Assembly: GCA_023387375.1 (NCBI GenBank)
Contig: JAEWIE010000040.1
Coordinates: 1 to 64,000 of the forward strand
Source of the DNA: Bacteroidota bacterium
GTDB taxonomy: Bacteria > Bacteroidota > Bacteroidia > Flavobacteriales > Weeksellaceae
Direction: 5' to 3'
Length of the DNA: 64,000 nt
Within the stretch, counting starts at the first letter, position 1; each line of letters begins with the position of its first letter. This document shows, piece by piece, positions 10,101 to 16,829 of the stretch. A model generated the notes under the pieces. It saw only the letters and a list, made by a program, of their open reading frames with translations. It was not told where the DNA came from and did no database searches. A program made the position numbers and the translations under genes.

Positions 10101-10545
10101 GAAGGGTTTGAGATATCCGAGAAAAATCTTCCTTTTTTAGTACCTTTTCACTTAAAGCTTTGTAGGGCGCAATAATCACCTTAGCCGATTGATCGGACAT
10201 AAGTTCATTTAGCACATCAGTTCGAAGTACAAGATTTGCATTTTGGATTTTCTCCACCTGATAAGGATCCATGTGAGAGGGCGGAAAGTAGAGAACATGT
10301 TCTTTGCCAAGAATTTCTTCTAGCTCTGCGCTTGCATAAAGACCTTCCTCTTTATCTGCTACCAGATAAAGTACGTTTTTCTTTTGCGTGAGCGCTAGCT
10401 CCGCAACAAAAAGTGAATGGGCACTTCCCACAAACCCCTTGACACTAATGGGGGCAGGCTGAGAAAGGGCCTCAATAATTTGCTTGCCAAATTCTTTCGA
10501 AAGAATACGGGGCAAAAGAGTATCTCGCAGGCTTTTTAATGGCAT
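7177..10545 (-). CDS. mfd: Transcription-repair coupling factor Mfd
   Basis: Mfd removes RNA polymerase stalled at lesions and recruits UvrA. The 1122-residue protein has the UvrB-homology N-terminus, a CarD-like polymerase-interaction domain around LQVGDYITHIDHGIGKFMGLVKV, and the RecG-like translocase with Walker A GDVGFGKTE (near residue 587) and the DEEH box (IIDEEHKFG, near residue 682). SATPIPRTL-type motif III reads TATPIPRTL, and motif VI is QMRGRVGRSNRKA. The C-terminal TRCF domain closes the protein. It leads the mfd-pth unit. A minus-strand promoter box lies at 10604-10611 and a perfect palindrome sits in the leader. Confidence 0.97.
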   Translation of the reverse strand: MPLKSLRDTLLPRILSKEFGKQIIEALSQPAPISVKGFVGSAHSLFVAELALTQKKNVLYLVADKEEGLYASAELEEILGKEHVLYFPPSHMDPYQVEKIQNANLVLRTDVLNELMSDQSAKVIIAPYKALSEKVLKKEDFSRISQTLRVGESLPSDFEEELAEKYHFTRRDFVSEPGEYSVRGGIVDIFSYSNEQPYRLSLFGSELESIKTFDIESQLSVEKVSSFQLVSNMSYAISRTRTSFLELFPKDSIVVSRNLELGSGQIDAFYQKAEANFENLNKDIKHQSPDELFISKSDLEKSLQKFKLIDFSSQRLPGSHLIEYPLQPQPTFHKNFEFLAEDLKIKRKDGYEMWISFSSPKQKERLESILQELNHDLSFKSFKSELHEGFVDPKLKISVYTDHQIFDRFQRYKTKNEFAKSEQLTLKDLMSLQVGDYITHIDHGIGKFMGLVKVNNNGRIQECFKLSYKNNDLLYVSIHSLHKISKYTGPEGKAVVLSKLGSPAWKSLKAKTKAKVKQIAFDLIELYAKRKSAKGFAFTPDTYLQNELEASFIYEDTPDQEKATQDVKKDMEAQGVMDRLVCGDVGFGKTEVAIRAAFKAATDGKQVAMLVPTTILAFQHYRSFQERLKDFPVTVSYLNRFRTSKQKAETKEGLKNGKIDIVIGTHQLVGKDIVFKDLGLLIIDEEHKFGVGVKDKLKTLKSNVDTLTLTATPIPRTLQFSLMAARDLSVIKTPPPNRQPVQTESVAFDEEIIRDAISYELQRDGQVYFINNRIENLKEIAGLIQRLVPDARVITGHGQMDGKTLERNILDFMEGKYDVLVSTTIVESGVDVPNANTMFINDAQRFGMADLHQMRGRVGRSNRKAFCYLVTPSYDLISSQARKRLEAIEQFSDLGSGFQIAMKDLEIRGAGDLLGAEQSGFINEMGFETYQKIMQEALEELQNDESFEDLFENEEQRSKLVKVKRDVNIDTDLELMLPDYYVQSTEERLSLYQKLAEVKDSIGLLRIEHELIDRFGPLPKEGENLLKSVELKWLAQSIGFEKVVIKSSVFLGYFPSNPQDKFYTSPQFSHLISYLSASPEEAILKEKHTKEGSQLIFRKEKVDSVDEVTQLLERILRSAPKN

Positions 10546-10571
10546 AAATAATAGTACTTAACGCAGAAAAG

Positions 10572-10594
10572 CGATTTCAGGACTCCTGAAATCG
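10572..10594 (-). promoter_or_regulatory. Perfect palindrome in the mfd leader
   Basis: CGATTTCAGG - 3-base spacer - CCTGAAATCG, a perfect 10-bp inverted repeat between the mfd promoter box (10604-10611) and the ATG (10545). On the minus strand the second arm is followed by CTTTTC. It could be an operator or an RNA hairpin; the sequence does not decide. Confidence 0.55.
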
Positions 10595-10603
10595 TTATTT
10601 GTG

Positions 10604-10611
10604 CAAAGGTA
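10604..10611 (-). promoter_or_regulatory. -7 box, mfd-pth promoter
   Basis: TACCTTTG on the minus strand, 58 bases upstream of the mfd ATG. Confidence 0.55.
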
Positions 10612-10651
10612 CTGTTTTTCGGAAAAACAATCTTTCGCCCATAATTTTTTC

Positions 10652-10659
10652 TAAATTTG
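10652..10659 (+). promoter_or_regulatory. -7 box, GH3-family gene; leaderless spacing
   Basis: TAAATTTG ends four bases before the ATG at 10664, so the transcript probably begins at or next to the start codon. Confidence 0.6.
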
Positions 10660-10663
10660 CTTT

Positions 10664-12187
10664 ATGATTCCTTTTATCAAGAAAACGATTGCTAGACTTT
10701 GGGCTCAGCAGCATGTCAAAAAATCACAGGCATTTAAAAACAGTGCCGTAAAGGACCAAGAAAGAATACTTTTGGACCTTGTAAAGACAGCAAAAAAAAC
10801 ATTATTCGGTCTTCATCACAAGTTTGATACCATTCAATCCATTAAGCAGTATCAAGAGCAAACGCCTGTACGAGACTACGAAAGTTTGAAGCACTATTTT
10901 GATAAAACCAAAAGAGGCGAAGCCAATATTCTCTGGCCTGGAACCCCTTTATACTTTGCAAAAACCTCAGGGACAACCTCGGGATCAAAATACATTCCGA
11001 TTTCGAAACAGGGAATGCCCTTTCAGTTGCAGGCTGCTCAAAGTGCGATACTTCATTATATTGATAAGAAGGACTCTGCCGATTTTGTGAATGGCAAAAT
11101 GATCTTTTTGCAGGGCTCACCGGAGCTCGAAGAGCAAAATGGAATTAAGGTGGGGAGACTCTCAGGAATCGTAGCTCACCACATTCCTTCTTATTTGCAG
11201 AAAAACCGCCTTCCCAGTTTAGAAACCAACTTAATTGAAGACTGGGAACAAAAGGTGGATCAAATTGTTTTAGAAACCGAAAAACAAAACATGACGCTTA
11301 TTTCTGGGATTCCGCCCTGGCTAGTGATGTACTTTGAGAAACTCACCCAAAGAAGCGGAAAGAAAATCACAGAAATGTTCCCAAACCTTCAACTCTTAAT
11401 TACAGGCGGTGTAAATTACGAACCCTACCGTGAGAAAATGAATGAGCTTTTAGGAAAGCCAGTGGATACAATTCAGACCTTTCCGGCAAGTGAAGGCTTT
11501 TTTGCTTTTCAGGACGATTATAAGAAAGAGGGTCTTCTTCTGTTAACGAATCAGGGTATCTTCTATGAATTTATTCCTTTGGATCAGTTTGGAAAACCCG
11601 GCGCTACTCGATTAACTCTTCGGGATATTGAACTTAATACTGACTATGCGCTCATTCTAACCACGAACTCAGGCCTATGGAGTTACGCCATTGGAGATGT
11701 GGTTCGATTTATCTCAAAAAAGCCCTACCGAATTCTTGTCAGCGGAAGAACAAAACATTTTACCTCAGCCTTTGGCGAGCATGTCATTGCCATTGAAGTA
11801 GAAAAAGCGATGGAAACGGCATTAGATTCCGTGTATGCACAAGTGACTGAGTTTCATTTGGCCCCCCAAGTAGATCCCAAAGAGGGACTTCCTTACCACG
11901 AGTGGTTTATCGAATTCGAGAAACAACCAGAGGATTTGAATTTGTTTGCCCACCACCTCGACACGGCTCTACAAAATCAGAACTCCTATTACAAAGACCT
12001 CGTGCAAGGTAGAGTTCTTCGAGAACTAAAAATTTGCCCTCTTGAAAAAGGAGCTTTTCTTCAGTATGCAAAAGCAAATGGGAAACTAGGCGGACAAAAT
12101 AAAATCCCGCGCCTTGCCAATGACCGTAAAATTGGAGATGAACTTTCGAAGTTTGCCCTCAAAACAGTTAATGGCTCACAAGTTTAA
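10664..12187 (+). CDS. GH3 (auxin-responsive promoter) family acyl-adenylate enzyme
   Basis: GH3 proteins in plants are acyl-acid amido synthetases of the ANL adenylating superfamily; the bacterial members have no settled substrate. The 507 residues carry the ATP-binding loop YFAKTSGTTSGSKYIPIS (about 100-118), the mid-domain LLITGGVNYEPYREKM, the FPASEGFFAF segment that marks the family, and the hinge region YAIGDVVRFISKKPYRILVSGRTK before the C-terminal cap. No signal peptide is seen, so it is cytoplasmic. It is divergent from mfd, and its 3' end overlaps the convergent SMR gene by 20 bp. The neighbours do not reveal the substrate. Confidence 0.88.
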   Translation: MIPFIKKTIARLWAQQHVKKSQAFKNSAVKDQERILLDLVKTAKKTLFGLHHKFDTIQSIKQYQEQTPVRDYESLKHYFDKTKRGEANILWPGTPLYFAKTSGTTSGSKYIPISKQGMPFQLQAAQSAILHYIDKKDSADFVNGKMIFLQGSPELEEQNGIKVGRLSGIVAHHIPSYLQKNRLPSLETNLIEDWEQKVDQIVLETEKQNMTLISGIPPWLVMYFEKLTQRSGKKITEMFPNLQLLITGGVNYEPYREKMNELLGKPVDTIQTFPASEGFFAFQDDYKKEGLLLLTNQGIFYEFIPLDQFGKPGATRLTLRDIELNTDYALILTTNSGLWSYAIGDVVRFISKKPYRILVSGRTKHFTSAFGEHVIAIEVEKAMETALDSVYAQVTEFHLAPQVDPKEGLPYHEWFIEFEKQPEDLNLFAHHLDTALQNQNSYYKDLVQGRVLRELKICPLEKGAFLQYAKANGKLGGQNKIPRLANDRKIGDELSKFALKTVNGSQV

Positions 12188-12506
12188 GACCGACCACAGA
12201 GGCAATCAGTGTACTGGCAAAAAATAGGCGCCATAGAGTGGCAGGCTCCTGAAAAATGAAGATGCCCGCAAGAACTCCTCCCACAGCTCCTATCCCAGTC
12301 CAAACGGCATAAGCCGTTCCAATTGGGATTGGATTGGATCCCCAAGAAATGGATTTGTACATCATAAACATGGAAATAAAAAGGCAAACCCCAAATCCAA
12401 TCCACCAATAAAGGCTTTCTTTCCCTTGGGACTCTTGCGCTTTCCCTAAGCAGGTTGCAAATCCCGTTTCGAAAAGGCCCGCGACAATTAAAATAATCCA
12501 GTTCAT
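12168..12506 (-). CDS. SMR-family exporter of the Gdx/SugE (guanidinium) type
   Basis: Small proton-coupled dual-topology exporter. I use the ATG at 12506 (MNWIILIVAGLFETGFAT), giving 112 residues and four membrane helices. Glu13 in helix 1 is the conserved coupling residue. The sequence GTAYAVWTGIGAVGG and the end VVGLKLVSH fit the Gdx/SugE branch (guanidinium export), rather than EmrE (broad cation export). The upstream extension to 12530 would start before the likely transcription start. A promoter box ends four bases before the ATG, leaving no room for a guanidine riboswitch. Its end overlaps the GH3 gene on the other strand. Confidence 0.85.
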   Translation of the reverse strand: MNWIILIVAGLFETGFATCLGKAQESQGKESLYWWIGFGVCLFISMFMMYKSISWGSNPIPIGTAYAVWTGIGAVGGVLAGIFIFQEPATLWRLFFASTLIASVVGLKLVSH

Positions 12507-12510
12507 GGGG

Positions 12511-12518
12511 CAAAAATA
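12511..12518 (-). promoter_or_regulatory. -7 box, Gdx-type gene; leaderless spacing
   Basis: TATTTTTG on the minus strand ends four bases before the ATG at 12506. Confidence 0.6.
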
Positions 12519-12590
12519 AGCAAATTGCACCGAGGTAGCAATTCACAAAAAAAGAGGTGTAAATTTACTCGATAGTAGCCCTGCTTTTAA

Positions 12591-12598
12591 TACATTTG
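12591..12598 (+). promoter_or_regulatory. -7 box, MFS gene; leaderless spacing
   Basis: TACATTTG ends four bases before the ATG at 12603. Confidence 0.6.
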
Positions 12599-12602
12599 AC
12601 CC

Positions 12603-13841
12603 ATGATTTCCAGAGAGCCAATCAAGACCCTATTAATCCCCCAATTTCGTCATTTAATTGTGGGGCGCTTTTTTTTAGTCTTGGCATTTCGCATGCTGGC
12701 CACGCTTTTAGGTTGGTGGGTTTACGATCTAACCAAAGATCCTTTCGCCATTGGGCTCATTGGACTCTCTGAGGTGATTCCTGCCGTAAGTTCCGCACTC
12801 TATGCAGGCCATGTAATTGACAATACGGAGAAAAAAAGACTGCTTCTGATTTGCAATTATTTGTACGTGTTACTCATTGGAACTTTAGCGCTAGTTGCGT
12901 ACTTTCAGAGCGATCTACACCGATTTAGTGGAAAAGAACTTTCCTACTTTATCTACGGAACTATATTCCTAACAGGCTTCTGTCGGGCATTTTTAGGTCC
13001 AATTATCCCTTCCATGATTCCCAAAATTGTGGGCACCCTACGTTTGCCTGCTGCCATTACGGTCAACCAAGCCACCTTTTTAACCGCTTCTGTTACAGGA
13101 CATGCGCTGGGTGGCTTCTTTATCTACTGGTTTGGGATTCCGGGCACTCTATTTTGCGTGGTGGGACTCATGACCTTAGCTTCCTTATTTTTCTGGAGAT
13201 TGCCTTTTCATCCAAGCGAAGCTGTAAACAGAGGTGTAAAAGTAATGGAAAGCATGAAAGAGGGACTTTCCTATATTTACCGAACCAAAGAAATTCTAGG
13301 AGCACTGCTTCTTGATATGTTTGCCGTGCTTTTTGGAGGCGCGGTCGCCATGATTCCGGTTTTTGCAAAAGATCTTTTGCATGTTGGGTCTCAAGGATTT
13401 GGATTTCTAAATGCGGCTGCAGACATAGGCTCTATGATTGTGATTATTACCTTAGCTTTTGTTCCTTTGCATAAGAATCAAGGAAAACTACTTTTATTCG
13501 CTGTGGCAGGATTTGGACTATGCATCATCGGGTTTGGCCTCTCAAAATGGTATTGGCTCTCCTTCTTATTCCTTATGCTTAGTGGAATCTTGGACGGCAT
13601 TTCGGTGGTTATTAGGGGAACCATTGTACAGCTAAAAACGCCCGAACACATTCGGGGCCGCGTCTTAAGTGTCAACTCTATTTTCATTATGTCAAGTAAC
13701 GAACTTGGTCAGTTTGAGAGTGGACTTGCAGCCAAACTATTAGGAGTGGCACGTTCGGTTGTTTTCGGAGGAACAATGACCCTATTCATTGCGCTCTTTG
13801 TCGCGAGGAAAATTCCTAAACTTAGAAAGATGGAGTATTAA
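12603..13841 (+). CDS. MFS transporter
   Basis: A 412-residue inner-membrane protein with repeated hydrophobic segments consistent with about 12 helices. The N-terminal FRHLIVGRFFLVLAFRML and the WWVYDLTKDPFAIGLIGLSEVIPA region resemble the EntS/MFS_3 exporter branch, where an early loop reads DxTxxP. GIVRGTIVQLKTPEHIRGRVLSV-type sequence near residue 340 (the conserved TPxxxRGRV loop) also fits that branch. Substrate is unknown; export of a small molecule or siderophore is family-level inference only. It sits divergently from the SMR exporter, with only 96 bp between the two ATGs. Confidence 0.85.
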   Translation: MISREPIKTLLIPQFRHLIVGRFFLVLAFRMLATLLGWWVYDLTKDPFAIGLIGLSEVIPAVSSALYAGHVIDNTEKKRLLLICNYLYVLLIGTLALVAYFQSDLHRFSGKELSYFIYGTIFLTGFCRAFLGPIIPSMIPKIVGTLRLPAAITVNQATFLTASVTGHALGGFFIYWFGIPGTLFCVVGLMTLASLFFWRLPFHPSEAVNRGVKVMESMKEGLSYIYRTKEILGALLLDMFAVLFGGAVAMIPVFAKDLLHVGSQGFGFLNAAADIGSMIVIITLAFVPLHKNQGKLLLFAVAGFGLCIIGFGLSKWYWLSFLFLMLSGILDGISVVIRGTIVQLKTPEHIRGRVLSVNSIFIMSSNELGQFESGLAAKLLGVARSVVFGGTMTLFIALFVARKIPKLRKMEY

Positions 13842-13970
13842 AAAGAAAGCTAACTTTAGACTTCACAAAAAAGACAACTTATCCACATCGTTACCTGTTG
13901 TTTACAAATAGTTTACAAAAAATAGGATAGGAATGTGAATTACTTTTTTTCATTCCATCTTCAAAAAAAC

Positions 13971-13978
13971 TATCTTTG
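13971..13978 (+). promoter_or_regulatory. -7 box, dnaB; leaderless spacing
   Basis: TATCTTTG ends four bases before the ATG at 13983. The longer frame from 13935 would start upstream of this box, which argues against it. Confidence 0.6.
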
Positions 13979-13982
13979 CTAC

Positions 13983-15596
13983 ATGGCACAAAATGAAACT
14001 TTATCGTCCTTAATTCAGGGGAACTTTGCACAGGAACTGTCTATTTCTCAGGGCAAAATGCCTCCTAATGCAATTGACTTCGAGAAACTAGTCTTGGGTA
14101 CTTTCCTCATTGACAAAAAAGGACTGGATTACACCATTGATCTTTTGCAACCTGAGGTCTTTTACGACCCAAGGCATCAAGTTATTTTCGAGGCTATCTT
14201 AAAATTATTTCGAGACAACCACCCGGTGGATTTAATGACGGTGATTCAAGAATTAAAGCGCCAAGAAAAACTTTCACTAGCCGGTGGAGATCATTATATC
14301 ATTGAATTAACCCTTGGAGTTAGTTCTTCCGCGCACATTGAATACCACGTACGTATTATCTTAGAAAAATACATCTTACGAAGTCTGATCAACGTGTCTG
14401 CAAACGTAATCGATAATTCCTACAAGGAATCCACAGATGTTTTTGAACTGCTGGACAAAGCAGAACAAAGTTTCTTTGAGATAACCAATGGGACCATTAA
14501 AAAAGGGTTCGATACGGCCAACTCACTAGTCAAACAAGCCGTTGAAACGATTAAATCTTTAAAAGACAAAGAGGGACTTTCAGGAATCCCTTCCGGATTC
14601 ACCGCGCTTGACAACGCAACGGGAGGTTGGCAGAATTCAGATCTTGTGATTATTGCAGCAAGACCTGCCATGGGTAAAACTGCTTTTTTGCTTTCCATGG
14701 CTAGAAACATTGCGGTAGGACACAAAATACCTCTTGCACTGTTTTCCTTAGAAATGGCCTCCGTACAATTAATCACCAGGATGATCTCTTCGGAGACCGG
14801 AATTTCTTCCGAAAAACTACGAAAAGGCCAAATGGCGGATGATGAATGGCAGAGACTTTATTCCAATGTTTCTGAACTTGAAAATGCCCCTTTATTCATT
14901 GATGAAACGCCATCGCTTTCCGTCTTTGACTTCCGTGCAAAATGCCGACGACTTGTGATGCAGCATGGCGTAAAAATCATCATGGTCGACTACCTTCAAT
15001 TAATGACCGCAAACAGTGGCGGGAAAAATGCGGGAAACAGAGAACAAGAAATTGCCACTATTTCCAGATCCCTTAAAGCGATTGCAAAGGAATTAAATGT
15101 CCCTGTAATCGCACTGTCACAGCTTTCGAGAAGTGTGGAGAGTAGACCTGGGAAACGCCCTCAACTTTCCGACCTTCGGGAATCGGGAGCGATTGAGCAG
15201 GACGCGGACATTGTTTCGTTCATCTTCCGACCTGAGTACTATAAAATTGCCGTTTGGGATAATGATGAGGAGGGCCAGGAAAGCTCAACGGAAAACCAAG
15301 CAGAACTAATTATTGCCAAACACCGAAATGGTGCAACCGAAGATGTTCGACTCTCATTTATCAAAAACCTTGGAAAATTCACCGATTTAGATTTATATGG
15401 TGACGGCTTTGGAGGAGGATATGGCGGTGCGAATTTCACAAAACAGGATTCCGTAAGTGGACATGATCACATTCAAAAAGGAATCGATCCTTCCGCTGCA
15501 TTCGATCTCCCAGACAATTCTAGCTACTCTGGACTTTCCGGTTCCTCTATGAACGATTTCGATGACGATTCAAGCGACGAAGACTTACCTTTTTAA
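13983..15596 (+). CDS. dnaB: Replicative DNA helicase DnaB
   Basis: Hexameric helicase that unwinds the replication fork. The 537-residue protein from the ATG at 13983 (MAQNETLSSL) has the helical N-terminal domain (DFEKLVLGTFLIDKKG onward), a linker helix, and the RecA-like domain with Walker A ARPAMGKTA (Lys232), Walker B IIMVDYLQL and the SDLRESGAIEQDADIV region. No intein interrupts it. The C-terminus is unusual: a Gly-rich and Ser/Asp-rich tail ending DEDLPF, which resembles the acidic tip of SSB. rnhA begins 9 bp after the stop. Confidence 0.97.
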   Translation: MAQNETLSSLIQGNFAQELSISQGKMPPNAIDFEKLVLGTFLIDKKGLDYTIDLLQPEVFYDPRHQVIFEAILKLFRDNHPVDLMTVIQELKRQEKLSLAGGDHYIIELTLGVSSSAHIEYHVRIILEKYILRSLINVSANVIDNSYKESTDVFELLDKAEQSFFEITNGTIKKGFDTANSLVKQAVETIKSLKDKEGLSGIPSGFTALDNATGGWQNSDLVIIAARPAMGKTAFLLSMARNIAVGHKIPLALFSLEMASVQLITRMISSETGISSEKLRKGQMADDEWQRLYSNVSELENAPLFIDETPSLSVFDFRAKCRRLVMQHGVKIIMVDYLQLMTANSGGKNAGNREQEIATISRSLKAIAKELNVPVIALSQLSRSVESRPGKRPQLSDLRESGAIEQDADIVSFIFRPEYYKIAVWDNDEEGQESSTENQAELIIAKHRNGATEDVRLSFIKNLGKFTDLDLYGDGFGGGYGGANFTKQDSVSGHDHIQKGIDPSAAFDLPDNSSYSGLSGSSMNDFDDDSSDEDLPF

Positions 15597-15605
15597 CTCA
15601 TAATT

Positions 15606-16088
15606 TTGGGATTTACCATTAGTATATTTACCGACGGTGCCTGCAGCAAGAATCCAGGAAAAGGAGGCTATGGCGTGCTTATGCGCATTGAGGGCAAGGG
15701 CCATGAGAAACTTTTTTCCAAAGGATTTCGAAAAACCACCAACAACCGTATGGAGCTTTTGGCCGTGATTGCAGCGCTAGAATCTTTAAAAACTGACGGT
15801 CACACCATTCATCTGTATACAGATAGCAAATACGTATCAGATGCCATCAACAAAAACTGGCTTAGCAATTGGCAGAAAAGAGCCTTCAAGAACGTCAAAA
15901 ATCCAGATCTTTGGAAACGATTCATTCCACTATACGAAAGACATAAACCCACTTTTCATTGGTTAAAAGGACATGCCGGACATCGCGAAAACGAAATTTG
16001 TGATCAGCTCGCGGTTAAGGCTTACAAAGAGGGGGTTCTTGAGATTGACAAAGGATTTGAAGCACAAGACGGCAATTCTCTATTTTAG
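15606..16088 (+). CDS. rnhA: Ribonuclease HI, TTG start
   Basis: Cleaves RNA in RNA:DNA hybrids, such as Okazaki primers and R-loops. The 160 residues carry the four catalytic acids Asp10 (IFTDGA), Glu50 (NNRMELLA), Asp73 (YTDSKYV) and Asp133 (ENEICDQLA), plus the basic handle around WQKRAFKNVKNPDLW. No ATG lies between the dnaB stop and Asp10; the only plausible start is the TTG at 15606 (ATT at 15603 is an alternative). The gene begins 9 bp after dnaB in the same frame and must be co-transcribed and probably translationally coupled. Confidence 0.93.
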   Translation: MGFTISIFTDGACSKNPGKGGYGVLMRIEGKGHEKLFSKGFRKTTNNRMELLAVIAALESLKTDGHTIHLYTDSKYVSDAINKNWLSNWQKRAFKNVKNPDLWKRFIPLYERHKPTFHWLKGHAGHRENEICDQLAVKAYKEGVLEIDKGFEAQDGNSLF

Positions 16089-16140
16089 CCCCCTGCAAAA
16101 AGGATTGTTTTTTTAACTCTCGAACCTAGTGTAAATTCAT

Positions 16141-16148
16141 TAATTTTG
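16141..16148 (+). promoter_or_regulatory. -7 box, nitroreductase; leaderless spacing
   Basis: TAATTTTG ends four bases before the ATG at 16153. Confidence 0.6.
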
Positions 16149-16152
16149 TCAA

Positions 16153-16779
16153 ATGAATTACATCACACCTTTAGAGAAACGTTATTCTGTTAAGAAATTT
16201 AACGACCAGAAAGTCCCAAAGGACGTGCTTGAGCGCATCTTAAAGGCGGGACAACTTTCCGCCTCTTCCTTAGGACTTCAACCCTATAAAATTTACATCT
16301 TAGAATCTCGCGAGAGCCTTGAAAAGGCGGCCGACGCTTTTTACAATAAATCGCAGATTTCTACTTGTTCCCATCTAATTCTTATCACGGCAAAAACGAA
16401 CATAGAAGACTCTTATATTGAGGGCTACTTTCGACATATTTCAGATGTAAGAGGAGTTCCTAGGGAAAGTCTTGAGGGTTTTAAGAAAAGTATTCAAGGA
16501 CATCGCGAAAAAGTGGGTCCTGAGAACCTAATTCATTGGTCGGAAAAACAAGGCTACATCGTATTAGGTCATCTACTTATGGCAGCTGCGCTAGAAGAAG
16601 TTGACTCGAGCCCCATGGAAGGATTTAATTCAGATCTTCTTGCGGAGGTTTTGGATATTGATTTGTCGATCGAGCGTCCCGCTGTCACCCTTGCTCTGGG
16701 ATACAGGGCCGAGGATGATGTGTTCAGCACCTATAAGAAAGTAAGAAAGCCTAATGAAAAACTCCTAACCTATTTATAA
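16153..16779 (+). CDS. Nitroreductase-family FMN oxidoreductase
   Basis: A 208-residue NAD(P)H-dependent flavoenzyme of the NfsB/nitroreductase fold, acting in the cytoplasm. The N-terminal RYSVKKFNDQKVP motif (FMN-phosphate contact), SASSLGLQPYKIYILES (the usual PSSxxxQPW-type loop) and the C-terminal ALGYRAEDDVFSTYKKVRKP are recognisable. The motif GHLLMAAALEEVDSSPMEGF matches the conserved MLAAxxxGxxxxPxxGF helix. Physiological substrate is not evident; quinone, nitroaromatic or flavin reduction are all possible. It has its own promoter box, so it is probably separate from dnaB-rnhA. Confidence 0.88.
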   Translation: MNYITPLEKRYSVKKFNDQKVPKDVLERILKAGQLSASSLGLQPYKIYILESRESLEKAADAFYNKSQISTCSHLILITAKTNIEDSYIEGYFRHISDVRGVPRESLEGFKKSIQGHREKVGPENLIHWSEKQGYIVLGHLLMAAALEEVDSSPMEGFNSDLLAEVLDIDLSIERPAVTLALGYRAEDDVFSTYKKVRKPNEKLLTYL

Positions 16780-16791
16780 CAAACCTTTTTT

Positions 16792-16799
16792 TACCTTTG
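16792..16799 (+). promoter_or_regulatory. -7 box, nadB-nadC promoter
   Basis: TACCTTTG, 30 bases before the nadB ATG. Confidence 0.55.
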
Positions 16800-16829
16800 G
16801 CTCTATAGCTGAATTCTAAAATTCAAAAG

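Noticed and set aside
12184..12546. A second 120-codon minus-strand frame over the SMR gene
   Set aside because: Shifted frame with no family resemblance; the overlapping frame has the clear Gdx/SMR sequence.
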